A DNA stretch of 64,000 bases, from contig OV884059.1 in the NCBI GenBank assembly GCA_930367215.1, forward strand, positions 7,712,945-7,776,944, written 5' to 3'. Below the pieces are notes generated by a model. It was not told the DNA's origin. It searched no databases and worked only from the letters and a program-made list of their open reading frames with translations. The DNA comes from Pollenia angustigena (lineage: Eukaryota > Arthropoda > Insecta > Diptera > Polleniidae). Position numbers and translations under genes: made by a program. Numbering within the stretch: the first letter of the stretch is position 1; each line of letters opens with the position of its first letter. Below are positions 33,970-46,959 of the stretch, in pieces.

Positions 33970-35150
33970 GATTTCTCTTTATTTTATTTCTATATTTTAC
34001 AAAATTTCTTTACCTTTTTTAGACAAAAAAAATTTCCATATTATTCGGCTTGACCCATTTTAAGCAAATTTTTCACCGTAACAGACAAGACTCCTGCCAT
34101 CTCCTTTTTTCCAATACTCCAGCAAGAAAGTTTTCTTTATTTTATCAAGAGGTAAATATCCTTTTTAAATTCTTCTATTTGATGGGCAATTTCAAGGGTA
34201 ACAAATTTGGTTTTGTTAGTAGAAAAACGTTAAACCTGATTCATTTTTAAAAATTGTGTTCAAGGGTTAAAAATTAAATGGAAAAAGGTAATGAGAAATG
34301 ATTTATTTTATTAAAGCAGTTGATATAAAATAAAGCTGTCAGAAAAAATTTAAATTTTTTTAAAACTTTTTTATATTTAGACAATACCGAAAAAAGTTCT
34401 GAGGCGGGCCATTTTTTTTTTTTTTTTTTTTTTTTTGCAACTGTAATATAAATAATTTTATTTGGCCAAATTAAAGTTAATGAAGTAATAAAACATTTTT
34501 GGCTAAAAAAATTTAAATTTAAACAAAATAAAAACATATTCTGAGGCGGCTCTTTTTTTTTGTAGCAGCAAAATTGGTTAAAAACAATTATTTTTTTTTT
34601 ACTTGTATATACACAAACAAAATAGAAAAACTTCTAAGGCGGGCCATTTGAATTTTTTAGCTCTAAAATTAATTAATTAATTTTATTTTGCAAAATGAAA
34701 GATGAGGAAGTAAAACAGTATTTTTGAGAAAAGATTTTAATATTTTCTATTAAAATTACCAATTAATGAGGCGGGCCATATTTTTTAATAAATATAAATA
34801 ACACTTTTGTAAAACAAAAATTTTTATAAAGAAAAAGCAAGTACATTTTTGAAAAAAATTAACAGGCATGTTTTAAAATATAGAATTCTGAGGCGGGCCA
34901 TATTTAATAGATATATTATTAATATTATCATATTAATATTATCATATTATTATTATAATCAATACTAATAAAGTTTCATTATTTCGTCTAGATGTTAAAT
35001 TTTTTTCTTCTCATTTTGAATCCATTTCAGATGAAAGCAGTTCCGATTCTCATTCTAGTTTTAACTCTTGTTTTGATTCTAGTTAAAATTTTTGCTGATA
35101 TTCAGTTTTTTGTTCTAATTCTTGTTGACATTCTTGTTAATACATTATTC
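33970..35150 (+). repeat. Segmental duplication, copy 2
   Basis: Collinear with 23768-25060. Its AGGCGGGCC sites lie at 34402, 34543 (variant GGCGGCTC), 34637, 34769 and 34891. It lacks most of the long GATTCTAGTTCA tail of copy 1 and has a longer poly(T) at 34413-34436. Confidence 0.85.
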
Positions 35151-36180
35151 AGATTCCAGCTTAGATTCTAATTTAGATTTTAGTTTAAAATCAAATTATG
35201 ATTATAAATTTAGTTCAAATTCAAGTTTTTATTTTTCTTCTTAATTTCCCTTATTGAAATTTTCTTCACTGCTTGAAACTTGTTGCTATTTTCTCTCATT
35301 TGGTTTAATATCCAGCTGCATAATTATTCATTAACATCTTAATTACTTAATTAAATTGCCCAAAAAACATTGTAAGAGTAGAGAAAATAAACATTTTGTT
35401 TTTCCTGTTAAACTATTACAATTTTTTGTTAACATTAAAATGACATCAAAACTATGTCATCATGACATGCTTTTCCATTTTTCATAAAACCCAGAAAAAA
35501 ACTTTCATTAGTTCATATTTTTTTGTTGGGCTGTTGTTGCTTTTTTTTTTTTTTGTTTATTAAGATCTCTGGGGAGTCCATTATTGAAACAACAAACAGC
35601 GAAATGAAAGAAACGAGTTAATAAGTGTAAAAGCAACAAAACTATACATACATACACCCACACACACATACAGAGAAACAGACACAAATGAATTCCCAGT
35701 CATTAACACTACCACCAATTGTTCTAAAACTACCTGCCCCAACTACCCTGGCAGTTAGACTATTTAAGGGGAACTTTCAAAGCCATGCTCATTATCACTT
35801 ACATTATAATAATGAACATCATCATTAAAGCCTTGTCATTATAAACACTGTAGCCACCATCTTTTTTTTCGAATAAATGTCTATCAGATCTTTTTTCTAT
35901 TTAAACATTCATAATGCTACATAACTAATTAGACACTAATGCTAATTATGTTATTTATAAAGAGAAATTAAAAAAAAGCATAGACTTTTTATTAAATATA
36001 AGGAACAATTTAATACAACATTAAATATATCAAAAATATGAAAATTTTTATACGATGTTTTTTAAAAAAGTCAAATTATAACCAATTAAAATATTGAATC
36101 TAGAAAATTTTTTGTATCAAATTAAAGCTTAGAGTTTGTAGATATAAAATTTCCTTGAAAAAATTCGTAAGCCAAATATG
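35151..36180. other. AT-rich spacer, no gene recognised
   Basis: It contains a short GATTCTAG patch ending near 35230, a CA-rich microsatellite near 35647-35672, and no supported gene or element border. Confidence 0.4.
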
Positions 36181-36187
36181 TTTTCAC

Positions 36188-37260
36188 TTTTCAGGCGGGC
36201 CATAATTTTTTTTTTTAAAAATATTAAACATTTTTACAAGATACTTTAAACTAAAAGTATCTTCTACTTTTTACAGCAGATTTCCGTTAAGATTCTGGTT
36301 TATATTTTTGTGCACATTTTTTTCAGAGTCAAGCTGAGATTCCGATTCAGATTCTAGTTTAGCTTCTCTTTCAAATTCTAATTGAGATTTTAGTTCAGAT
36401 GCTTATTGACATTCAGTTTTTGGTTTAAGTTAAGCTACATTTGCTTAATTAAAATTTGTGCGGCAAAAATACTCCTACTTTTCAGGCGGGCTATATTTTA
36501 ATTTTTTTTATGGCAAAAATTTTAGATAATTTTGGAGGATAATATGGGTTTTGGTTCCAGTTCATTTTCTATTTTAGTTTCGAGTCTGGTTTAAATCTTA
36601 GAGTAATGTTTGGGCCCAATTCTAGTTCAGATTCTAATTGAGATTCTAGCTTTGATTGTCTTTAAAATTCTAATTGAGATTCCAGTTCAGTTTTTAATTC
36701 ACATTCACATTCTAGAAAAACTTAATTTGCTTAATTAGAAGTTGAAAGGCAAAAATACTTCTTCTTTTCAGGCGGGCCATATTTTAATTTTTGTTTTTGA
36801 CAAACATATTTTAATTCTGCTTTTGACTTCAGATTCTAGTTCAGATTAGGGTTAATATTTTAGCGCGAATTCTGTGAAGATTCTAGTTGTGATTCTCTTA
36901 AAAATTCTGATTTTAATTGATATTCAGATTCTAAAAAATCTTGATTTGCTTAATTAGAAGTTGAAAGACAAAAATACTTCTACTTTTCAGGCGGGCCATA
37001 TTTGATTTTTTTTTTCAAAAGTATTAAATAGTTTTGCAAGATAATTTTAGTTAAGGTTCTACTTAAGATTAAGTTTATGTTATATTTTAGTTTCTACATC
37101 AAATTCCGGTTTAGCTTTTAGTACATATATAAGTCTAGATTCTAGTAAGGATTCTATTTCAGACTTTTACTTCAATTCTAGGTTAGATTCAAGTTCAAGC
37201 TTAGATTCTCTATCAAATATCAGTTTAGATTCTAATTCACATACATGTTATAGTTATAGA
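36188..37260 (+). repeat. TTTTCAGGCGGGCCAT motif cluster 2, interleaved with GATTCTAGTTCA tracts
   Basis: Cores lie at 36194, 36485 (GGCGGGCT), 36771 and 36990. Three of them, all but 36485, follow TTTTC. Each is followed by a tract of GATTCTAGTTCAGATTC variants, giving a composite period of about 220-290 bp. The stretch upstream of several cores (TGAAAGRCAAAAATACTTCT) is also conserved. Confidence 0.8.
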
Positions 37261-38448
37261 AAATCTTTAATTTAGCTTAAAAAGTGCAGTAAATAAATTT
37301 CATAAACATTGCCCGCCTGAGATTTATGTTTTGTATTAAGTTTAGATGAAATTTATTTAGTTACTTATATTCACAGCCAAGTCAAGTTTAAAAAATAACT
37401 GTTTTTCCAAATTTAATTTAAAAGAAATTATAAAATTTTAGTGTGTTTACAAATATCTTATAATTTGCATTGAAATAATAGGATTTTGATAGTAAATTTT
37501 AATATGTTGTTGTTGTCCTTATACGAGTTTTATTGTGGGGTAATAAACTAGAATTTTTTATGACTTTGCACAAAAAAATTTTGTTGCAATATGTATTCTT
37601 CTTTTCGCTCATAATTCAACAAATTGTATAGTTTGTTGTACAACTTTTTTGTATTTTTTTTTTTTTTTTTTTGTGAATTTGTTTGGCTGTTAAAGTTACA
37701 ATTCATCTGTTTTACTGTTGTTGTCATTTTGTTGTTGTTGTTGTTGATAGAAGAAAATTAAAACAAAAAAATCAGACCATAAACCCTCCACACTTGAGAG
37801 TCTTTGATGGCAAATAATACCAATTGTAAGACAATGTTGTAAAGAGAATTTTATGGCATTCAAAAGTATGGAAAAAAAACTTGGAAAAATAATTCTGTTG
37901 ATAATTTTGGCTTGCCAAGGAGAGAATTTAACCAAGTTTCAAAAAGTACTACCAAATTTTTCCTCTTTAAGGTCCTTTTTTTCGCTTAAGTCAATACGTG
38001 AAGAAAATCATAAAATCTGGTAGAAATAAACAAATTAAAAAACGTTTTTTTACTTGTCTTAAAAATAACAAAACCATGAAAATAAAAACATTTAAATAAA
38101 CGAACAACAATGTTGTTTTAAGATTTATGATGCTGTTTGACTGCAAAAACATAACAGGGTGAAAAGAACAGTAAAAGCACCTGTTCTAGCATTAAGGAAA
38201 GCATTTTCTTTACGAACAGTGGTTTTAAATAAAAAATTACAAAAATTCCAAAATTATAAGCATTTTAAAAGAACCCAAAATGGCCCGCCTCAAAATTTCG
38301 TTTATATAAAATTTGTTAACAAAAAATTATTACTAAAATAACAACTAACTTAATTATAAATTCAAATTCCCTAAGAAATTTCCTCTTCTCCAATTTTTCC
38401 TATTAAAATTTAATTGTTAAGAAGAGGTTGTATATGGGCACTTCTTTT
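37261..38448. other. Spacer around the motif strand switch
   Basis: The first minus-strand core, GCCCGCCTGA, is at 37311 and the next, TGGCCCGCCT, at 38281. Between them are a GTT microsatellite (37729-37746), poly(T) and unconvincing short frames. No gene is recognised. Confidence 0.5.
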
Positions 38449-39145
38449 TATACCCACACCACAATAGTGGAGAGGGTATAATGCATTTGTGCTGATTTGC
38501 GTAACACCTTAAAATATTGGTCCTAACCCCACCTTAAAGTATACCGATCGACTCTGAATCATTTTCTGAGTCGAATTAACGATATCTGTCCGGCTGGCTA
38601 GCTGTCCATGTAACCTTGTGCGCAAAGTACAGGTCGCAATTGATAATTTGATAAAATTTGAGACATAGGTTCTTATTGGCACAAGGACCAAGCCTATTGG
38701 AAATGGGCCGAATCGTAGGACCACGAGGGAAGATAGGGGGAAATTTCTTCCTCTCAGAAACTATCAAACCGATTTTAATGAAATTTAAAACATAAATAGA
38801 ACCATATCTATAGGGACACATTAGGTATGCATTTTTTTAAAAATAGGACCACGAGGGGAGAAAGGGACAATTTCTGCCTCTCAAACCGATTTTAATGAAA
38901 TTTAAAACATAGATAGATCCATATCTATATGGACACATAAGCTATGCAGTTTTTCAAAAATAGGACCACAAGGGGAGGTAGGGGACAATTTCTGCCCCTT
39001 ACAAACTTTCAAACCGATTTTAATGAAGTTTATAAATATAGACAAATCCATATTTATATGGACACATAAGCATGATATGTTTTTAAATGCTGTGGTGTAG
39101 GGTATGATATGGTCGGGCTTGACCGACTATACTTTCTTACTTGTT
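38449..39145 (+). repeat. Dispersed repeat A, copy 3 (full length)
   Basis: Same ends and internal 105-bp subrepeats as copy 1, including TATACCCACACCACAATAG at the start and ACTATACTTTCTTACTTGTT at the end. Close by eye to copy 1 over its whole length. Confidence 0.9.
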
Positions 39146-39899
39146 TTATAATCAATCAGGTTTTGTTTACTCTCTTTTTTTACTAAATGCAATTTTTACC
39201 AAAATACCCAAAAAATTAAATAATATATAAATTATTCTTTAAGAATCAATTTAAAATGCTCTTGGTGGCGTATCGTGACAAAAAGTTGACTTTTCTGTGG
39301 AATGCCCAAATCCCTTTTCAAATCGTAAAAATTAATTTTTTTTAAATTATTAATTTATTAAAGAAATACACAAAAAATCCTAACAATTCCTAAAACTTCT
39401 TTTAAATCTTTAAAATAAAACAAATACCCAAAAATACCAAAATGGCACGCCTCAGATTTAAGTATTTAAGTATTTAATATTTTGGAAAAAATTAAAGGCC
39501 AAAATGGTATTATGACGGTCTAGATTATTTTCTAATTTAAATTTTAAGCTTTCAACAGTTTTAAACTAAACAAAATCTTATAAAACAATACAAAACGTAA
39601 AAAAAAAATCAATATTAAAGCGAAAAATTAAGATTTTTCCATATGGCCCGCCTCAAAATTTATCTAGGCTTCTGCTAAATTTTCAATTTTATAGATTTTC
39701 TTATATATTATGTCTTTTTTTGTGTTAATTTTACAAAAACAATTTTCTTTAATGATGGCCTCCCTGAAACTTTCTGTATTTTTATAATTTTTAATACAAT
39801 ATTATAGAATTTCTTTTTTTTTAAACTGATTTTATACATAAATACGTTGCCTAGAAAAGTTTTTAAATTACTGTTTTATTTTTAGATTTTTCTTTTATT

Positions 39900-41110
39900 A
39901 TTTTATTACTTTAATGGTGGCCCGCCTAAGACTTTCGGTATTTGTATAGGGTTTAAACAAATAATATAGAATTTCTTACTTTGAGCTTATTTTTAAATAG
40001 TTTTCCTATAAAAGTTTTATTCTTGTAATTATTTTTTTAATTTAATAATGGCCCGCCTAAAACTTTTTCATTTTTACTATTTTTAAGATAACGTTATAGA
40101 ATTTATTAAATTTAGTTAAATTTATATATTCTTTTCCTATAAAAGTTTTGAAATTACTGATATTTCTAGTATTAGTTTATTATTTTAATGATGGCCCGCC
40201 TGAAACTTTTTGCATTGTTACAATATTTAAGATGACGTTGCAGAACCTTTTACATTTAGTTGAATTTTTCAATACTTTCATTTTTAAATAATTGTTTTTT
40301 AGATTTTCCTGTTATCAGTTTATTACTTGAACGATGGCCCGCCTGAAACTTTTGATATTATTTTAATTTTTAATAAGATGATATAGAATATCTTACTAAA
40401 TTTTAAATAAATTTCCTGTAAAAGTTTTTGAATTACATTTTTTTGCATTTTTTTTTCAACTTTAATGATGAGGCCGGCCATTTTCGGTATTTTTATTATT
40501 TGAAGAAATATGTTATAGATTTCCTTACTTTGGTCTGAATTTATTGATATTTTCCTTGGAAAAGTTTTTGACATACTTTTTTTTCTTAGATTTTTTTGTT
40601 ATAATTTTTTTTACTTATATGATGGCCCGCCTGAAATTTTGTATTTATTTTATTATTTTTTAACAGGCGTTATTGAAATTTATACTATGAGCTTAAACAT
40701 TAATAGTTAAATAAAATTTTTTGGATTTTAACGATGGCCCGCCTGAAACTTTTTACATTGTTACAATATTTAAGATAACGTTGTAGAAACTCTTCGTTGA
40801 ATTTTTCAATACTTTCGTTTTTAAATAATTGGTTTTTAGATTTTCCTGTTATCAGTTTATTACTTTAACGATGGCCCGCCTGAAACTTTCGATATTTTTT
40901 AATTTTTAAATAGATGTTATAGAATTTCTTACTTTGAGCTAAATTTTCGATAAATTTCTTGTAAAAGTTTTTGAATATTTTTATTTTGCCCGCCTAAAAT
41001 TTTCTGTAGTTATGAAATTTAAAAAAAAAAAATGTTTTAGAATTTCTTACATTCAGCTGAATTTATAGATTCTCTTCCTTGAAAAGTTTTTAAATTTCTG
41101 TTTTTGTTTG
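39900..41110 (-). repeat. Head-to-tail array of a 110-145 bp monomer with the GGCGGGCCAT core
   Basis: Here the monomers can still be aligned beyond the core. After GATGGCCCGCCTGAAACTTT come CATTGTTACAATATTTAAGA, ACGTTG.AGAA and TTTTTCAATACTTTC, then TTAAATAATTG, then TTTTCCTGTTATCAGTTTAT TACTT. The monomers at 40190-40335 and 40733-40872 are nearly identical. This shows that the motif field began as, or still is, a tandem repeat. Confidence 0.85.
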
Positions 41111-42400
41111 GACTTTTCTTGTTATTTTTTTTTTTTGTAACTTAAAAAACGTTTCCAAAGTCTCTTGTTGTTTTTCGATAATTTTCAATTTTGTTTAGTT
41201 TCCATGTACTTGAACTTTGATAAAGAATCCATAAATCCTTTTGTTATCAAAAGCATTGTTTTGTATTGGCAGTAGAGTGTAATAAGTTGAATAGGAAGTG
41301 GTTGTGTTTGAAAGTATTTTAGTCCTTTAAACACGTAGTTTGTTGTTGTCTATTGCCTGGGACATTTATTTTTTTTTTTGTTTTGGACAATTGTCTTTTG
41401 TTTTTATTTCATATTTTCCTTTTGTTTACTTCTCTTTTCTTTTGCAAAATGTGGTTGATTTTAAAAGTATCTGGCTTTTGGGGAATTTGATTTTTTGTTT
41501 TGTTAGATATTGAAAGTACATATTGATATTATTGGTTATTGCTTTTTTTTTTGGGAAATTTGTCTAGTTAAAGTATGATTTTTGCTGTAATAAAACTTGA
41601 AATCTTTGGCCAAACAATTTCCTTAACAATATCCTTAAAAAAGAGATTGTTATAAAATAAACAACTTGATTTTAAATTGAAAAATTTAATTGTTTCGAAA
41701 TCATATCGCTTTTCATAATTTTTTTTTTTAATTCTTTAAAGCTTTATATCATATTACCTTCTTGCCTTTCTATTACTTCTTCTCTTTAGCTGTTGTTTTC
41801 AATATTGTTGAAGTGTTTATTGAGTTATATGGTCACTACAATTAAGATTTTCAACCTCCACCTTTACCAAACAAGACGTATATGACTTGCACGAGCATAA
41901 AACCACATTTTAACTCGACACTTAAGAGGATTTCAAAACCATTTTAATCCCTTTTTACATTCGTATCACCACAAAAACTTTCAACATTTCATACTCTTTC
42001 TCTCTCTGACTCTAAGAGTATTAATGGAAGAACGAGCACTTCAAATGAAAAGGTCACTTTTAAAGAGGTTGAAGGTGGTTGGTTGACAGTTATTGTTGAG
42101 TGGTTGTAATTGTGTTTTGGGCTGTCATTAAGTAAATTATCGCGTAATACCAAGATATGATTTTAAGAGGATTTCTTCGGGTTTAGCTCTTACAAAGAGG
42201 CATACAATATATTTAAGCTCATAATTTTGGTTTGCTTTGTTAGGAATTTCTATAGACAGGCATACATATGTGTGGAAAATTGGAAATGCATATGACCGTT
42301 AAGCTTTGGTAAGGAGGGGTCAAAGTAATTATTAGAAGAGGTTATATTTTTTTAAGGAAAATTTTGTAAAAAAAGTCATTTCAAAACAAATTATATATTT
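41111..42400. other. Gap in the motif field, no gene recognised
   Basis: T-rich DNA without GGCGGGCC cores and without a supported frame or element. A CTCTTTCTCTCTCTGACTCT run lies near 41993. Confidence 0.4.
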
Positions 42401-42982
42401 TTAAATGATGGCACGCCCGAAAAACTACTCATTTGAAAACGAATTGCTTCGAACTTTTAAGGCACTCCAAAATTTGTTTTAAAATTTTGAAAATTCGTGA
42501 CGGCCTTTCTAAAAAATAATCATGTTTAACAAACAAAATTTTGCTTATTAGAAATTTTACAAGATTTTTTAGAACAAGTAAAAGTACAAGTTGGCCTGCC
42601 TGAAATTAAGCTTTATTTTTTACTTGAAAACCTTAAAACTAAACATTTTTGAAGTTGGCCCGCCTTAAAATTCCTAAAACTTCTTTTAAAACTTTAAAAT
42701 AATGCAAATATCCTAAAAAACCAAAATGGCCCGCCTCCGATTTTAAAAAGTATTACATATTTAGACAAAAATTAAAAGCTTTAATAGTCTGATGTCAGTC
42801 TAGAATATTTTCTTATTTTAGTTTTTGGCTTTCAACCGTTTTAAACTAAACAAAATCTTAAAAAACTTAAATAAAGTCAATATTAAAGCAAAAAGATTTT
42901 GCTATATGGCCCGCCTCAAAATTTATCTAAGTTTCTTCGAAATTTTAAATTTTATACTTATATTTCCTTAAATATTCAAAAG

Positions 42983-43682
42983 ACAAGTAAGAAAGTATAG
43001 TCGGTCAAGCCCGCCATATGATACCCTACACCACAGTATTTAAAAATACATCATGCTTATGTGTCCATATAAATATGGATTTATCTATGTTTATAAACTT
43101 CATTAAAATCGGGCTGAAAGTTTGTGAGAGGCAGAAATTGCCCCCTACCTCCCCTTGTGGTCCTATTTTTGAAAAACTGTAAAGCTTATGTTTCTATAAA
43201 GATATGGTTGTATCTATGTTTTAAATTTCATTAAAATCGGTTTGAGAGGCAGAACTTGCCCCTATCTCTCCTTTTGGTCCTATTTTTTAAAAAATTCATC
43301 CCTTTTGTGTCCATAAAGATATGGTTGTATCTTTGTTTTAAATTTCATTAAAATCGGTTTGATAGTTTCTGAGAGGAAAAAATTTCCCCCTATCTTCCCT
43401 CGTGGTCCTACGATTTGGCCCATTTTCAATAGACTTGGTCCTTGTGCGAATAAGAACCTATGTCCCAAATTTTATCAAATTATCTCCAAAATTGCGACCT
43501 GTACTTTGCGCACAAGGTTACATGGACAGCCAGCCTGCCAGCCGGACGGACATCGTAAAGTCGGAAAGTGATTCTGAGTCGATCGGTATACTTTAAGGCT
43601 GGTCTAGGACAAATATTTTAAGGCGTTACACACATCAGCACAAATGCATACTACCCTCTCCAATATTGTTGTGTGGGTATAA
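42983..43682 (-). repeat. Dispersed repeat A, copy 4 (full length, minus)
   Basis: It opens with GACAAGTAAGAAAGTATAGT CGGTCAAGCCCG and closes with the inverse of TATACCCACACAACAATATTG. All internal subrepeats are present. Several ORFs of 62-70 codons on both strands are shadows of this repeat and recur in the other copies. Confidence 0.9.
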
Positions 43683-45459
43683 CTACCAAAAACTTAAATG
43701 GAATTAATATTCAAGCGCAAAGTATGGCCCGCCTCAAAATGTATCTACGTTTATTCTAAATTATTAATTTTATAGATTTTCTTAACTATTATGAATATTT
43801 TATATTAATTTAAGAAAAATGTATTTCCATAAATGATGGCCCTAAGAATTTTCGAAGTTGGCCCGCCTAAAATTTAATAAATTTTAAAGGAATTTTCTTT
43901 AATCTTTAAAGTAATAAAAAAAATTTTACATAATCTTATGCAATTTTTAATATATTTTAGAAGTTTCTCTTTGGCGCGTCTGAACAAATTTCTACTTTCA
44001 TGATAAAAGAGAAATTGCTTTATGGCCCGCCTCAAAAAAGCCTTGAAACCCTTGCTTATAATTTGGTTTGATGTTTATCTTAACTTGTAAACAATTTAAT
44101 TTGTTGCATTATTTTTTTTTGTTAATTATCGTCTTTGTCTTATTTAAACACATTTTTTTTGGCGATATTCTCATGGCCTAAATACCAAAACTTACTGTTT
44201 TTTAAAATTTTAATAAAAATCGTGTCCTTTTTTTTAGTATTTTTTTTTTAATTTTAAGTTAGTTGCTGAATGGCCCTCCAGAAAAAATTATAATTTACCA
44301 TTAAACTCTTATGGCCATTTTCTCATTAGGCGATTATCTTTTTTCCCAACGAAAAACTGCACATTAAAGAAATTTGGTTTTCTCAATGTCTCATTTGCTT
44401 CGATTTTATCGCAAAGCTAACCGGCACTCATCTGCCAATTATTTATTTTCCTTTTATTTGCCGTTCAGATAAATTCAATCAGCTGAAAACTTTGTTTTTT
44501 GTCGGTATATTGAGAAACCCAAAATCTTTAACGGACAGTTTATCGGTCCAATAAATTTATGTTGACATTAAGTAACAGACAGTTTGTCGATACATTGAGA
44601 AAATGACCATTAGAGTTTTCTGTATTTTTTGATTGGAATTAAACTTTGATAAAATTCTGATATAATTAAATTAAATATTATTTAAATATTTTGGGACAGC
44701 CTTACTAAAATAATGTTTTTAAGTGAAAATCTTGAAAAAATTTTCTAGTAATTAAAAAGAAATACATTTGGTCCCCCAGAAATGTTGTCAGTTTTATATT
44801 ATTCATACTATAATTGTATATAATTGTATATGATACATGGCCCGCCTGAAAACTTTTAGCTTGACAACTAATATTCACTTGAAAGTTAATTTTCTTAATA
44901 ATATTGTATTTGTCTAGCATTCTTAAATCCTTTAACAGAATTCTTAATGATTAAGATTAAAGGTTCTTCTGTAATACTGAAACTATTTCTCTATTCTAGA
45001 GTTGCTTAAGGGATTGGCTTTTTTAACATGCCGAAAATTTCCTTTTTTTAATTTATGGCTTTTCTTTTTATTTTAAATCAATAATAATAAATCAAAACCA
45101 ATAAAGTCGTTGTTATACAGATCGAATTAAACTTTTAATAAAACTTTATTAATAATGTTTAGCTGTCTAGGCTTTCGAACAAATTACCATATAATTTCTT
45201 AATGGACCGCCTAAAAATTTTGTGAATTGGTTTCTTGCTCTTCTTTTTCTTAATTTTGTATTGACTTGAATTCTTGTCTAATAAATCGTGGAAAAATTAT
45301 TTCCAATTTATGGCCCGCCTGATATATAAGCGATATTTAGACCTGAGTTAATTTTAGTGGCGGTTTTACAACAACGACTTTTATTTTTAACTACCTGCCC
45401 CGAAAGACGTTGTTCTGTCCAAATTAGGAAAAATGTTTGCGTTCTATTTTTAAAATCCG

Positions 45460-46095
45460 TTAAAAAGATACGAACATTTGATAGAAAAATTAGTCAAATC
45501 GATGGAGCCGTTTTCTGATTTTAGGTAAATCGAAAAAAGTGGGCGTTAAAGTGGGCGGGGCAAAATTTTCTTTCCGTAAAAACCTAAGTTGCACCATGGC
45601 GATGATTTTAAAGAAATCGTCCAAATCGGTCAAGCCGTTCTCAAGTTATGCGCTTAATAGAAAAAGTGGGCGAAAAAGTAGGCGTGGTAAATTTTTCTTT
45701 CGATGAAAACGTAAAATGGATTAAAACTAACATTTAAAAGAAAAATTAGTCAAATCGATGGAGCCGTTTTTTGATTTTAGGTAAATCGAAAAAAGTAGGC
45801 GGGGCAAAATTTTCTTTCCGTAAAAACCTAAGTTGGACCATGGCAATAATTTTAAAGAAAAAATCGTCCAAATCGGTCAAGCCATTCTCAAGTTATGCGC
45901 TTACTAGAAAAAGTGGGCGTAAACTTAAAATGGATTAATACGAACATTTGAAAGAAAAATTTGTCAAATCGATGGAGCCGTTTTCTGATTTTAGGTAATT
46001 CGAAAAAAGTGGGCGTAAAAGTAAAAGTAAAAGTAGGCGGAGCAAAATTTTCTTTTCGTATAAATCTAAGTTTGACCATGGCGATCATTGGTGGT
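45460..46095 (+). repeat. Tandem repeat of about 215-255 bp, roughly 2.7 copies
   Basis: Units share TAGTCAAATCGATGGAGCCG (45491, 45747 and, with one change, 45961), GATTTTAGGTAAATCGAAAA, AGTGGGCG, CTTTCCGTAAAAACCTAAGT, and TCGTCCAAATCGGTCAAGCC. No coding frame is kept across units. Confidence 0.85.
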
Positions 46096-46959
46096 GCAAT
46101 ATGAAAATTGGATTTTGACACGCCCCTCCGCCCGCAGATCGAAAATAAAAAATTAGACTTCACAGTGTCACCCGCTTGAATATTCTGAAGATTCCCATAC
46201 GTCCATACGTTACATACATGCATACACACATCCTATTTTATATATATTGATGAAATAAGCTTAGGAACATTTTTTTTTGCCTTTTTTTAAATTTGTTATC
46301 AAAGCTTGATGGAACGCCTCAGAATTTTGGCCAACCTCGCCTGAAATGTTTAATTGAGTGCAAGATATTGATAAAATATTAATACATACATATTGAAAGT
46401 TGCAATCTTGAGCTTACAAGATTACATACATAGTTTTAGTAAAGGACTTTAGCTTTAAAAATGGTTTGACATAATTAACATCAAATTGTGGACCTCCTTA
46501 AATTTTAAATTGAGCGCAAGATATTGACTAAATATTAGAACATAATGCTAGCTGAAGTATTTGACCTACAAAATTGTTAGAGAAATTAAGAAAAACATCG
46601 AGGCCCGCCTCAGATTTTTGATATGGTTGAGGATACTAACTTAATAATAATAGAAAATGATAGCATAATATTAAGCTTTTAGAATTATTTAAAAAATTGG
46701 AAAAAAATCTATGGCCCGCCCTAATTTTTAAAGAAAGATAATTTTTTTTTCTAAATTTGGCCCGCCTGTGAAATGACCAAAATTTATTTTTTAAAGCTTA
46801 AAGTTTATATTTTGAAAACAATTCATTAAAGTTTAAATAGATATTTGCATATATTGTTTCTCCCCTTTTAGAAAAAGAATTTTAATTGATTTTTCTCTTA
46901 ATATTTCAGTTTCTTTGAAATTGTTTTCATATTAATATTTTTTTTTTTTTTTGTTTCAT

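Noticed and set aside
43280..43596. Overlapping frames in repeat A similar to those at 14336, 38509 and 50159
   Set aside because: Shadows of the dispersed repeat on both strands. They differ by stops and indels between copies, so no conserved protein is supported.
45888..46229. 113-codon minus-strand frame
   Set aside because: It overlaps the 215-255 bp tandem repeat and includes a repeat-encoded TFTFTPT stretch; no homologue recognised.
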